Shown piece after piece: positions 1 to 4,561 of a stretch of DNA of 5,900 nt. The position numbers and the translations under genes are program-made. Position 1 is the stretch's first letter. The number at the start of each line of letters is the position of its first letter. The notes below the pieces were generated by a model. The model had not been told where the DNA came from, did not search any database, and worked only from the letters and a program-made list of their open reading frames with translations. This DNA is from Candidatus Woesearchaeota archaeon (lineage in GTDB: Archaea > Nanobdellota > Nanobdellia > Woesearchaeales > SKIA01), in contig SKIA01000043.1 in assembly GCA_007116645.1 (NCBI GenBank), positions 1-5,900 of the forward strand, written 5' to 3'.

Positions 1-1
1 A

Positions 2-331
2 TACCACCATCACATTGGACTTAATACTTGGGAGAGTGCCAATGGAAGTAAACCTGCGCGTTCACATACTGGTTTGTATCATGTCGCGATTCTTTTTCCG
101 AATCGAAAATCCCTTGCCAAGGCCGTTAAACGCCTTATTGAGCACAATTATCCGTTGACAGGCGCTTCCGATCATGGCGTTTCAGAAGCAATTTATCTTG
201 ACGACCCGGACGGCAACGGTATTGAGTTATACGTTGATCGTCCAAAAGATGAATGGCCGGTGCGTGACGGGAAAATTGTCTTTACTTCGCAGCCATTAGA
301 CATTGATGCGCTTCTTTCTGAGGCAAAGTAG
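2..331 (+). CDS. VOC-superfamily (CatE-like) extradiol dioxygenase, 3' part only
   Basis: This is the C-terminal ~109 residues of a gene that begins before the window. The frame is open from base 2, so the TTG at 74 is an internal Leu codon, not a start. Visible motifs are YHHHIGLNTW near the left edge, GLYHVAIL, and ASDHGVSEAIYLDDPDG followed by NGIELY. These are the signature of the second VOC module of CatE-type catechol 2,3-dioxygenase-like proteins. In that family one His of the HHIG motif and the Glu of GIELY are metal ligands; both are present here. Full family members are roughly 280 residues with two tandem modules, so the first module and the remaining ligand lie outside. The substrate cannot be read from the sequence; catechol cleavage is only the best-known activity. 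The family is mostly bacterial, so acquisition by transfer is plausible but unproven. The tRNA promoter begins about 17 bases after the stop. Confidence 0.85.
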   Translation, partial: YHHHIGLNTWESANGSKPARSHTGLYHVAILFPNRKSLAKAVKRLIEHNYPLTGASDHGVSEAIYLDDPDGNGIELYVDRPKDEWPVRDGKIVFTSQPLDIDALLSEAK

Positions 332-347
332 GTCGTAACCCGACGTA

Positions 348-355
348 TTTATAAG
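348..355 (+). promoter_or_regulatory. Box A (TATA) of the tRNA-Arg gene
   Basis: TTTATAAG is centred about 30 bases before the first base of the mature tRNA. That is the expected distance for TBP/TFB-driven initiation a few bases upstream of the tRNA 5' end. Confidence 0.6.
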
Positions 356-380
356 CAAAACAATGTTTTCTATGAGTATC

Positions 381-455
381 GGCCTCGTAGCTCAGCCTGG
401 ATAGAGCGTCCGGCTTCGGACCGGAAGGTCGGGGGTTCAAATCCTCCCGGGGTCA
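381..455 (+). tRNA. tRNA-Arg (anticodon UCG)
   Basis: A complete 75-base cloverleaf can be folded. The 7-bp acceptor stem GGCCTCG/CGGGGTC has two G-U pairs. The D stem is GCTC/GAGC. The anticodon stem TCCGG/CCGGA closes the loop CTTCGGA, with anticodon TCG at 416-418. The T stem GGGGG/CCTCC closes the loop TTCAAAT. The discriminator base is A, and no CCA is encoded (the next bases are GTA), so CCA must be added after transcription. The D loop contains A20 and the anticodon is followed by G37, both typical of tRNA-Arg. It reads CGA and, depending on wobble modification, possibly other CGN codons. There is no intron. The gene has its own box A at 348 and a T7 run at 487, so it is probably a single-gene transcript. 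The matching synthetase is encoded about 2.2 kb away on the other strand. Confidence 0.96.
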
Positions 456-478
456 GTAAACACTTTCTAGTAGTAACA

Positions 479-485
479 TTTAAAT
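479..485 (+). promoter_or_regulatory. Box A of the AlaE-like gene
   Basis: TTTAAAT is centred 26 bases before the ATG at 508. That places transcription initiation at or next to that ATG (leaderless) and argues against the upstream in-frame ATG at 484, which overlaps the box itself. Confidence 0.55.
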
Positions 486-486
486 G

Positions 487-493
487 TTTTTTT
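487..493 (+). terminator. Oligo-T terminator candidate for tRNA-Arg
   Basis: A run of seven T followed by a T-rich stretch begins 31 bases after the tRNA end. Archaeal RNA polymerase terminates on oligo-T tracts, so this is a reasonable end for the tRNA transcript. The run lies between the box A and the ATG of the next gene, so termination and initiation signals are interleaved. Confidence 0.45.
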
Positions 494-507
494 GGTTTCT
501 CTTGTTT

Positions 508-1197
508 ATGCAAGATGCACCCAACGAGGAAAAGCAACGATTCTCCGTAAAAGAGCACCTAGTTGATACTACCTCCGCACTCACACAGGCAAATCCCCTT
601 TTTGCAGCACTAGAGGTGGGAGCGTACGGCCTCTCATCAGCAGCCTCACTCAAAGCAAGAGCAGGAGTCGGCTTGACAAGCTATGCAGGCCTGAACTTGC
701 TGTTTGCGCAAGGAAGAGATGTATCGCAAAAGGTATTTGGTATCAATAAAAATACGTCGGAAACTACTCATTTAGTTCATGACACAGCCTACATCGCTGC
801 TATGAACGCCGTAATCACTCCACCCCTATACTCCATTGCAGCACATTTATCAGGGGAAACAATCGACCCTGAAACACTCCTATTGGCCACTGTAACAAAC
901 GCAGTGGTTGGAGGAGTAAACGGACCACTCATTGGATACGCATTCGACATTGGACGAGACTTGATGGGGATCAAAGAGTGTGACAGAAAATTTTATCCTG
1001 AAGCCATTAAACGCCAGTCTCCCGGAGTCAAAAAAGCAATTTTCGCGGGCGCTGTCGCAACTAGCTGCGCTCTTGTCGGAGGAATCTACGCTGCAGCACC
1101 AAACGGAGCACCTCTCGAAACTATTGTAGAACATTCAACATCGATTGAACAATCAGCGCCCGAACCCCCGGTTGAGTTATATTTCGCCGAGAACTAA
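508..1197 (+). CDS. AlaE-like membrane protein with internal duplication
   Basis: This is a 229-residue protein from the ATG at 508. The in-frame ATG at 484 would add eight residues (MFFWFLLF) but overlaps the box A and T run, so 508 is preferred. Two halves share a layout: VDTTSAL at residues 19-25 leads through small and hydrophobic residues to AQGRDV at 67-72, and HDTAYIAA at 91-98 leads to DIGRDLMGI at 147-155. This D-T start and Y/F-x-x-x-R-D end of each half resembles AlaE (DUF1144), the bacterial L-alanine exporter with two such repeats in about 150 residues. Here an extra C-terminal hydrophobic segment (about 177-197) and a Pro/Glu-rich tail follow. Alanine export is inferred from remembered family features only; the substrate may differ. 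The stop overlaps by 4 bases the stop of the convergent 50-residue membrane protein gene. Confidence 0.6.
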   Translation: MQDAPNEEKQRFSVKEHLVDTTSALTQANPLFAALEVGAYGLSSAASLKARAGVGLTSYAGLNLLFAQGRDVSQKVFGINKNTSETTHLVHDTAYIAAMNAVITPPLYSIAAHLSGETIDPETLLLATVTNAVVGGVNGPLIGYAFDIGRDLMGIKECDRKFYPEAIKRQSPGVKKAIFAGAVATSCALVGGIYAAAPNGAPLETIVEHSTSIEQSAPEPPVELYFAEN

Positions 1198-1346
1198 CGC
1201 TTCTTCTTAAACGGGTTGTCACCAAGGCCACCCCATGCGTATTTCTCGTTAGGAGCGGGTGTTTTGTAGTGTTTGTACAAGAAAAAGAGTCCTAGAATAA
1301 GGACGATTATTCCTATTCCAAGCAAATAGAGTGCTGTAAGGTTCAT
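1194..1346 (-). CDS. Small single-span membrane protein (50 aa)
   Basis: This unrecognised small gene runs from ATG at 1346 to TAG at 1194. A short N-terminus (MNLT) is followed by one strongly hydrophobic segment at residues 5-24, rich in Leu, Ile and Gly with no charge. The tail is soluble and basic: YKHYKTPAPNEKYAWGGLG, then DNPFKKKR at the end. The charge pattern suggests the N-terminus outside and the C-terminus in the cytoplasm. Its ATG overlaps the Alba stop as ATGA, the classic arrangement for translational coupling, so it is probably the third gene of the S17e-Alba operon. The typical membrane profile and precise coupling argue that it is real. The function is unknown; the aromatic/Gly patch YAWGGLG could be an interaction site. 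It overlaps the convergent AlaE-like gene by 4 bases. Confidence 0.72.
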   Translation of the reverse strand: MNLTALYLLGIGIIVLILGLFFLYKHYKTPAPNEKYAWGGLGDNPFKKKR

Positions 1347-1630
1347 AAGCGTGAGAGTGATATCTCAATGGTTGATACGCGCACGAGTTTTCCTTCTCGA
1401 TTCTTTACTTCTTCTGAATCGATTGAGATATCTTTAATGGCGATTTTTCCTTCTAGAAAGCGTTTTAGGGCCATTTCTGCCACGTCTACTGCTCGGGAGA
1501 TGTGTTTTCCTCGTGCTTTTACAATCACTTCTTCTTGATTGTGCGTGGTAAATTGCATGACTATGCCTGTTACGTAGTTCATGAAGGGCTTGTCGCCTAC
1601 AAAAATAGAGTTATCCTGCTCTAAGGCCAT
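1343..1630 (-). CDS. albA: DNA/RNA-binding protein Alba
   Basis: This 95-residue protein matches the Alba family over its whole length. Near the N-terminus it has VGDKPFMNYV (residues 11-20), with the Lys that in Sulfolobus Alba is the acetylated nucleic-acid-contacting residue. ARGKHISRAVDVAEM follows at 39-53, and then the flexible loop and last strand NREGKLVRVSTIEISL at about 76-93. Alba forms dimers that coat DNA and also bind RNA; here it would be a main chromatin protein. It is the second gene of the operon. The S17e stop lies 13 bases before its ATG, and GGAG at 1641-1644 overlaps that stop, 10 bases before the start. The stop TGA overlaps the ATG of the small membrane protein gene. 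Length and motifs are normal for the family. Confidence 0.96.
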   Translation of the reverse strand: MALEQDNSIFVGDKPFMNYVTGIVMQFTTHNQEEVIVKARGKHISRAVDVAEMALKRFLEGKIAIKDISIDSEEVKNREGKLVRVSTIEISLSRL

Positions 1631-1640
1631 TACTGAGAGT

Positions 1641-1644
1641 CTCC
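1641..1644 (-). promoter_or_regulatory. Ribosome binding site of alba
   Basis: On the - strand this reads GGAG, 10 bases before the Alba ATG and overlapping the last bases of the S17e stop codon. It fits an internal operon cistron that depends on Shine-Dalgarno initiation, unlike the leaderless first gene. Confidence 0.5.
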
Positions 1645-1844
1645 TACAGGGCTGTTGCTTCTTGCTTTTTCTTTAAGCGAGTCGCGTATCCTGCGATGAT
1701 GTTTCTGATTTTCTTTGATGGAACGTTAGCGAGTTGTTCAACTACTGCTTTGTTTTCTTCAAAGTTGGTTGTGAAGCGGTCGTCGTGTTCGTCGAACATT
1801 TGGTTTGTGACACGCTTTACGAGTGTGGTTTTGATTCGTCCCAT
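1644..1844 (-). CDS. rps17e: 30S ribosomal protein S17e
   Basis: This 66-residue protein begins MGRIKTTLVKR, the conserved start of archaeal/eukaryotic S17e. It continues with FTTNFEENKAVVEQL and the signature SKKIRNIIAGYATRLKK. The family exists in archaea and eukaryotes but not bacteria and is usually 60-70 residues in archaea, so the length is complete. The frame also has an upstream GTG at 1859 that would add MLTPC, but the ATG at 1844 matches the family start and lies 26 bases after a box A, which suggests a leaderless mRNA. It is the first gene of the operon with alba and the small membrane protein. Co-transcription would tie production of a small-subunit protein to that of the major chromatin protein. 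Confidence 0.96.
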   Translation of the reverse strand: MGRIKTTLVKRVTNQMFDEHDDRFTTNFEENKAVVEQLANVPSKKIRNIIAGYATRLKKKQEATAL

Positions 1845-1866
1845 ACAGGGTGTGAGCACGAGTTTG

Positions 1867-1874
1867 TTTAAAAA
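1867..1874 (-). promoter_or_regulatory. Box A of the S17e-Alba operon
   Basis: On the - strand this reads TTTTTAAA, centred about 26 bases before the S17e ATG at 1844. This fits a leaderless start and rejects the upstream GTG at 1859, which would lie upstream of the transcript start. The region between this promoter and the divergent antitoxin promoter (1875-2011) holds no gene that I can support. Confidence 0.6.
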
Positions 1875-2011
1875 CCTTTGCTCGGACAGAATAAAAACCG
1901 ACTGAAAAAGTTACACTTGAAGTGAAGAAAATCGCCTTGTACTCGCAAATATTTCGAATTGCCAACCTCAAAACTTATGAAACTAGATCACCACATAAGA
2001 ATAAACACCTA

Positions 2012-2017
2012 TTTAAG
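2012..2017 (+). promoter_or_regulatory. Box A of the toxin-antitoxin operon
   Basis: TTTAAG is centred about 26 bases before the ATG at 2040, again predicting a leaderless mRNA. The same hexamer at the same distance precedes the lrp-type gene (4531). Confidence 0.55.
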
Positions 2018-2029
2018 TAAGTATACTTA
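2018..2029 (+). promoter_or_regulatory. Palindrome, candidate antitoxin operator
   Basis: TAAGTATACTTA is a perfect 12-base palindrome directly after the box A and ending 10 bases before the predicted start. Ribbon-helix-helix antitoxins bind such palindromes to repress their own operon. The position would block polymerase or TFB. Operator function is inference from placement and symmetry. Confidence 0.45.
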
Positions 2030-2039
2030 TCTTACTCAT

Positions 2040-2261
2040 ATGACGAACATGACGCTTGCAGTTCCAGATGACTTGCACAGAATTATGAAGAAACACTCCG
2101 AGATTAAATGGAGTGAAGTAGCTCGAAAAGCGTTGTGGGAGCAAGCAAGAAAAGTAGAGCTTATGGATGAGATTCTCTCTCATAGCACATTAACGCAAGA
2201 AGATGTGGACGAGATATCTGAACTCGTAAAAAAAGGTGTTGCAAAAAAACACCACTCATGA
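2040..2261 (+). CDS. Ribbon-helix-helix antitoxin (VapB-like)
   Basis: This is a 73-residue protein from the ATG at 2040, chosen because it lies 26 bases after a box A. Reading on from the TTG at 1959 would pass through the promoter and add an unlikely leader. A second in-frame ATG at 2049 is possible. The N-terminus MTLAVPDDLHRIMKKH forms the expected strand and first helix, and IKWSEVARKALWEQ at 22-35 the second helix. This is the pattern of archaeal VapB-type RHH antitoxins (strand, 'PDDL', then 'WSEVAR'). The acidic stretch at about 40-62 (LMDEILSHSTLTQEDVDEI) would wrap around the toxin, and the basic tail KKGVAKKHH ends the protein. The stop overlaps the toxin start as ATGA. Its expected role is to bind and inhibit the toxin and to repress the operon. 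The exact family is not certain. Confidence 0.85.
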   Translation: MTNMTLAVPDDLHRIMKKHSEIKWSEVARKALWEQARKVELMDEILSHSTLTQEDVDEISELVKKGVAKKHHS

Positions 2262-2662
2262 GACTTGTTATAGATGCAAATATCATTATCGCTGCGTTGA
2301 TTAAAAATAGCACCATTCGCTCACTCATACTACAAAAACAGTTTGAGCTTTTATCTCCTGAATTCGTTTTATCAGAAATACATAAACACAAACAACTCAT
2401 TATAAGAAAGAGTGGATTGACAAGTGAAGAATACACCCTTGTCATCAACACATTATTTGAAGCAATTACCATTGTGCCCAAAAAAACCTATCAGCATTTG
2501 TTACTAAAGGCAAGCAAAGAACTATCAGATCAAAAAGATGTTCCATTTTTAGCACTCGCTTTGGCCACACAAAGCAGCATATGGAGCGACGATAAAGGAT
2601 TTTTTGAAACCAAGACGGTTAAAACATTCACAACGCGAGACATTTTAGAAATTAGTGCGTAA
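2258..2662 (+). CDS. PIN-domain ribonuclease toxin (VapC-like)
   Basis: This 134-residue protein has PIN-domain landmarks in order: D6 in LVIDANIIIAAL, E40 in LSEIHKH, D94 in SDQKDVPFLALALA, and D111/D112 in IWSDDKGF. These acidic residues coordinate Mg2+ or Mn2+ for RNA cleavage in VapC-type toxins. All are present, so the enzyme looks intact. Length is normal for the family. It is translationally coupled to the antitoxin (ATGA overlap at 2258-2261) with no clear Shine-Dalgarno sequence, which would keep toxin output tied to antitoxin. The pair is rich in A runs, more so than the synthetase next to it, which could reflect mobility, but no repeat or recombinase is visible. The target RNA cannot be predicted; known VapC toxins cut tRNA or rRNA loops. 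It ends only 3 bases from the stop of the convergent argS. Confidence 0.9.
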   Translation: MRLVIDANIIIAALIKNSTIRSLILQKQFELLSPEFVLSEIHKHKQLIIRKSGLTSEEYTLVINTLFEAITIVPKKTYQHLLLKASKELSDQKDVPFLALALATQSSIWSDDKGFFETKTVKTFTTRDILEISA

Positions 2663-2665
2663 ATC

Positions 2666-4336
2666 TTACATCTCTTCTAATGTAGTAATACCAAGCAACC
2701 CTAGAAGTAGCGTGAGGTGTTCTCGCGTGGTTTTAATGAGGATGAGGCGTGCGTCTCGAACCGATGTTTCTGCTGTTTTGATGTGGTGTTCGTGGTAAAA
2801 TGTGGTGAAGTCTTGTGCTATCTTCATTGCGTGCCGCGCAACGAGGTGCGGCTTGTAGTGCTGTGCTGCTTCTTGTATGACGTCTTGCGTGTTTCTTAGA
2901 GCCGTAATGAGTGCGTACTCCTCATCTGCCACTAACACACCATAATCAGCTGTCAAGGGCGCAGGCAGTTCTCTTAAGATGCTTGCAATCCGTGCCGCTG
3001 CGTATTGTACGTAGGGTCCTGTTTCTCCTTCAAAGCTCATGCTTTCTTCTGGATTGTATACAAACGCTGTTTTTGGTTCGTATTTCAAGATAAAAAACCG
3101 TAGCGCTCCGTGGCCGATAGCTATTGATCGCTTAGCAAGCTCTTCCTCACTGATGTCTGGGTGTCGCTTCTTAATCTCGGCAGCAGCGAGTTCTTCCATT
3201 TCGTTTAATAATTCATCACAGTCCACTACTGTTCCTTCTCGCGACTTCATTCTGCCTGATGGCAAACTAATGAGTCCGTACGACAAGTGGTGTCTTGTGT
3301 GCGTAAATCCTAATAGATCAAAGATTGCAAAGAGTTGTTCAAAGTAATAGTTTTGTTCTTCTGCCACCACGTACACTTGCTCGTCTGGTGCGAACTCAAC
3401 TTGTCGAATTGTTCCAAGACCGACGTCTTGTGTTGCGTACACTGCAGTCCCGTCTGCTCGTAAAACTACTTTCGTTCCTAGTTTTCCAAGTTCTGCAACA
3501 ATATTTCCCTTGTCATCCGTTGAAAAAATTCCTTTTTCGTGCGCTTGTTTGACGGTTTCTTTTGCTTGTTCGTAAAAGCCACTTTCGTAGTACTGTTTAT
3601 CAAATGTTACTCCGAGTCGTAAGAAAGTTTCTTTGAATCCTTCGTATGCCCAGTCGTTCATCTTCTTCCAGAGTGCTTGTGCGTGCGCGTCACCTGCTTC
3701 CCATTTGCGCAAGAGTTCTTGCGCCTGTACTTCTAGTTCTGGGTTTTTCTCTGCTTCTTGTGCGAATCTAACATACCAGTGTCCTACAAAGTGGTCTGGT
3801 TTAAGGCCAAGGTCTTGTGGCGTCTTATTCTCACCATAGATATCGTATGCGAGCATGCTTTTGCAGATGTGTACTCCGCGATCATTATTCAAGTTCGTTC
3901 GTACAACAGTGTTTCCTGCTTGTTCGACAATATTGCTTGTTGCTTGTCCAAGGAGCATGTTTCGCAGGTGTCCGAGATGAAATGGTTTGTTCGTGTTTGG
4001 CGACGGATATTCAAACAGGACTTTTTTTCCTGTCTCAATACGATCAGGCGCAGCAGTAAGCACGCGTTCTGCCACGACTGCCTTATCTAAGAAAATATTC
4101 AGATACGGCCCTTGAGCTACAACGCGAGCGATGGGCGGTGCAGGAGTTATTTTCTCTGCGAGTTCTTGTGCGATTGCTTGCGGGCTTTTTTTGAAGTCTT
4201 TTGCAAGAGTAAAGCAAGGAAGCGCGTAATCACCTAACGCCAGTTCTGGCGGCGTTTCAAGCGATATCTCTACTTGGATGTGCTCTTTGAGTTGTGCGAG
4301 CACTTCTTTTGCGAAATCCAACCTAGTAGTCCTCAT
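2666..4336 (-). CDS. argS: Arginyl-tRNA synthetase
   Basis: This is a class I synthetase that charges tRNA-Arg with arginine in the cytoplasm. From the ATG at 4336 it is 556 residues. Landmarks are an N-terminal additional domain (LALGDYALPCFTLAK, about 31-46), the HIGH motif as PSPNTNKPFHLGHLRNM (HLGH at 120-123), the KMSKS region as GRMKSREGTVVD (about 362-373), ETGPYVQYAAAR (438-449) at the domain junction, a helical DALR anticodon-binding domain, and the usual C-terminus LLGITTLEEM. The frame is open further to an ATG at 4384, but MRTTRLDFAKEVL at 4336 matches the usual family start. The extra 16 residues would lie wholly within the acidic ORF. From memory, MKSREG with TVVD is commoner in some bacterial ArgRS than in typical archaeal ones, so transfer is possible. 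It probably shares a transcript with the acidic ORF, overlapping it by 14 bases in another frame. No strong Shine-Dalgarno sequence is seen. Confidence 0.96.
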   Translation of the reverse strand: MRTTRLDFAKEVLAQLKEHIQVEISLETPPELALGDYALPCFTLAKDFKKSPQAIAQELAEKITPAPPIARVVAQGPYLNIFLDKAVVAERVLTAAPDRIETGKKVLFEYPSPNTNKPFHLGHLRNMLLGQATSNIVEQAGNTVVRTNLNNDRGVHICKSMLAYDIYGENKTPQDLGLKPDHFVGHWYVRFAQEAEKNPELEVQAQELLRKWEAGDAHAQALWKKMNDWAYEGFKETFLRLGVTFDKQYYESGFYEQAKETVKQAHEKGIFSTDDKGNIVAELGKLGTKVVLRADGTAVYATQDVGLGTIRQVEFAPDEQVYVVAEEQNYYFEQLFAIFDLLGFTHTRHHLSYGLISLPSGRMKSREGTVVDCDELLNEMEELAAAEIKKRHPDISEEELAKRSIAIGHGALRFFILKYEPKTAFVYNPEESMSFEGETGPYVQYAAARIASILRELPAPLTADYGVLVADEEYALITALRNTQDVIQEAAQHYKPHLVARHAMKIAQDFTTFYHEHHIKTAETSVRDARLILIKTTREHLTLLLGLLGITTLEEM

Positions 4337-4457
4337 CTCCGTATGAGCCGTCTTCTCCAAAATCTTCAAAGAGTTCGTCTTCATCGCCTGATTCGAGGTC
4401 TACAAAATCACTGTTGGTGCCTTCTTCTGGTTCGTCCCAGAATTCTTCTTCTTCCAT
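4323..4457 (-). CDS. Very acidic 44-residue protein before argS
   Basis: This unrecognised small ORF runs from ATG at 4457 to TAG at 4323. The product begins MEEEEFWDEPEEG and ends FGEDGSYGDEDY. By count, 22 of 44 residues are Asp or Glu and there is no Lys, Arg or His, so it would be strongly negative and probably disordered, with scattered aromatics (F, W, Y). A box A at 4482-4487 (- strand) is centred 27-28 bases before its ATG, so the transcript should start here, leaderless. That makes this ORF, not argS, the first reading frame on the mRNA. Its end overlaps the argS start by 14 bases in a different frame, which suggests coupling. Possible roles are a leader peptide setting argS translation, an acidic tail-like partner of a basic protein, or a nucleic-acid mimic; none is shown. 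It contains no arginine codon, so it is not an ordinary Arg attenuator peptide. Confidence 0.62.
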   Translation of the reverse strand: MEEEEFWDEPEEGTNSDFVDLESGDEDELFEDFGEDGSYGDEDY

Positions 4458-4481
4458 AGCTCTTTGCCGCACCTGTCTGTT

Positions 4482-4487
4482 TTTAAA
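4482..4487 (-). promoter_or_regulatory. Box A of the acidic ORF-argS transcript
   Basis: On the - strand TTTAAA, within ATATTTAAAA (4481-4490), is centred 27-28 bases before the ATG at 4457. Start codons at 4384 or 4336 would be 100 or more bases away, so if this is the promoter the acidic ORF is at the 5' end of the mRNA. Confidence 0.55.
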
Positions 4488-4520
4488 TATTGTGCGAAAA
4501 TCTTCCGGTCACATATATAT

Positions 4521-4530
4521 TGTATATACA
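4521..4530 (+). promoter_or_regulatory. Palindrome upstream of the lrp box A
   Basis: TGTATATACA is a perfect 10-base palindrome adjoining the lrp box A, and an ATATATAT run lies just before it (4513-4520). It sits between the two divergent promoters (argS side 4482-4487, lrp side 4531-4536). An Lrp-family dimer bound here could act on both, or TBP could be displaced. The low complexity of the A/T sequence weakens the case. Confidence 0.35.
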
Positions 4531-4536
4531 TTTAAG
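4531..4536 (+). promoter_or_regulatory. Box A of the lrp-type gene
   Basis: TTTAAG is centred about 26 bases before the GTG at 4560, supporting leaderless initiation at that GTG rather than at the GTG at 4575. Confidence 0.55.
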
Positions 4537-4543
4537 ATTTAAT

Positions 4544-4561
4544 ACTCTATCACCATAGAGT
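4544..4561 (+). promoter_or_regulatory. Inverted repeat across the lrp start, candidate operator
   Basis: ACTCTAT (4544-4550) and ATAGAGT (4555-4561) are perfect 7-base arms around the spacer CACC. The right arm includes the first two bases of the GTG start codon and so covers the predicted transcription start. A dimeric regulator bound here would block initiation, which suits autoregulation. It could also form a small hairpin only if transcription began upstream. Confidence 0.45.

Noticed and set aside
74..331. TTG at 74 as start of a separate 85-residue protein
   Set aside because: The frame is open to the left edge and encodes the conserved HHIGLNTW part of the VOC domain, so this is a 5'-truncated gene.
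370..558. 62-residue ORF on the - strand over the tRNA
   Set aside because: It lies across tRNA-Arg and the next promoter, with no support of its own. Its GGFEPPTFRS stretch is the common reverse translation of a tRNA T arm.
789..1134. Two - strand ORFs antisense to the AlaE-like gene
   Set aside because: No start signals or recognisable domains; they shadow a frame with clear internal repeats.
1914..1924. CACTTGAAGTG inverted repeat between the divergent S17e and antitoxin promoters
   Set aside because: The arms are only five bases and it lies about 40 bases behind the S17e box A. It may be an operator, but the evidence is too slight to annotate.
1759..1971. 70-residue ORF on the - strand across the S17e 5' end
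   Set aside because: It overlaps S17e and its promoter in another frame and shows no domain.
1959..2039. Upstream TTG start for the antitoxin
   Set aside because: It would make the box A and palindrome coding and add residues absent from RHH antitoxins; the ATG at 2040 has the correct promoter distance.
2717..4459. Several 60-110 residue + strand ORFs opposite argS and the acidic ORF
   Set aside because: They are Cys/Arg/Leu-rich antisense shadows of these genes with no promoter or domain.
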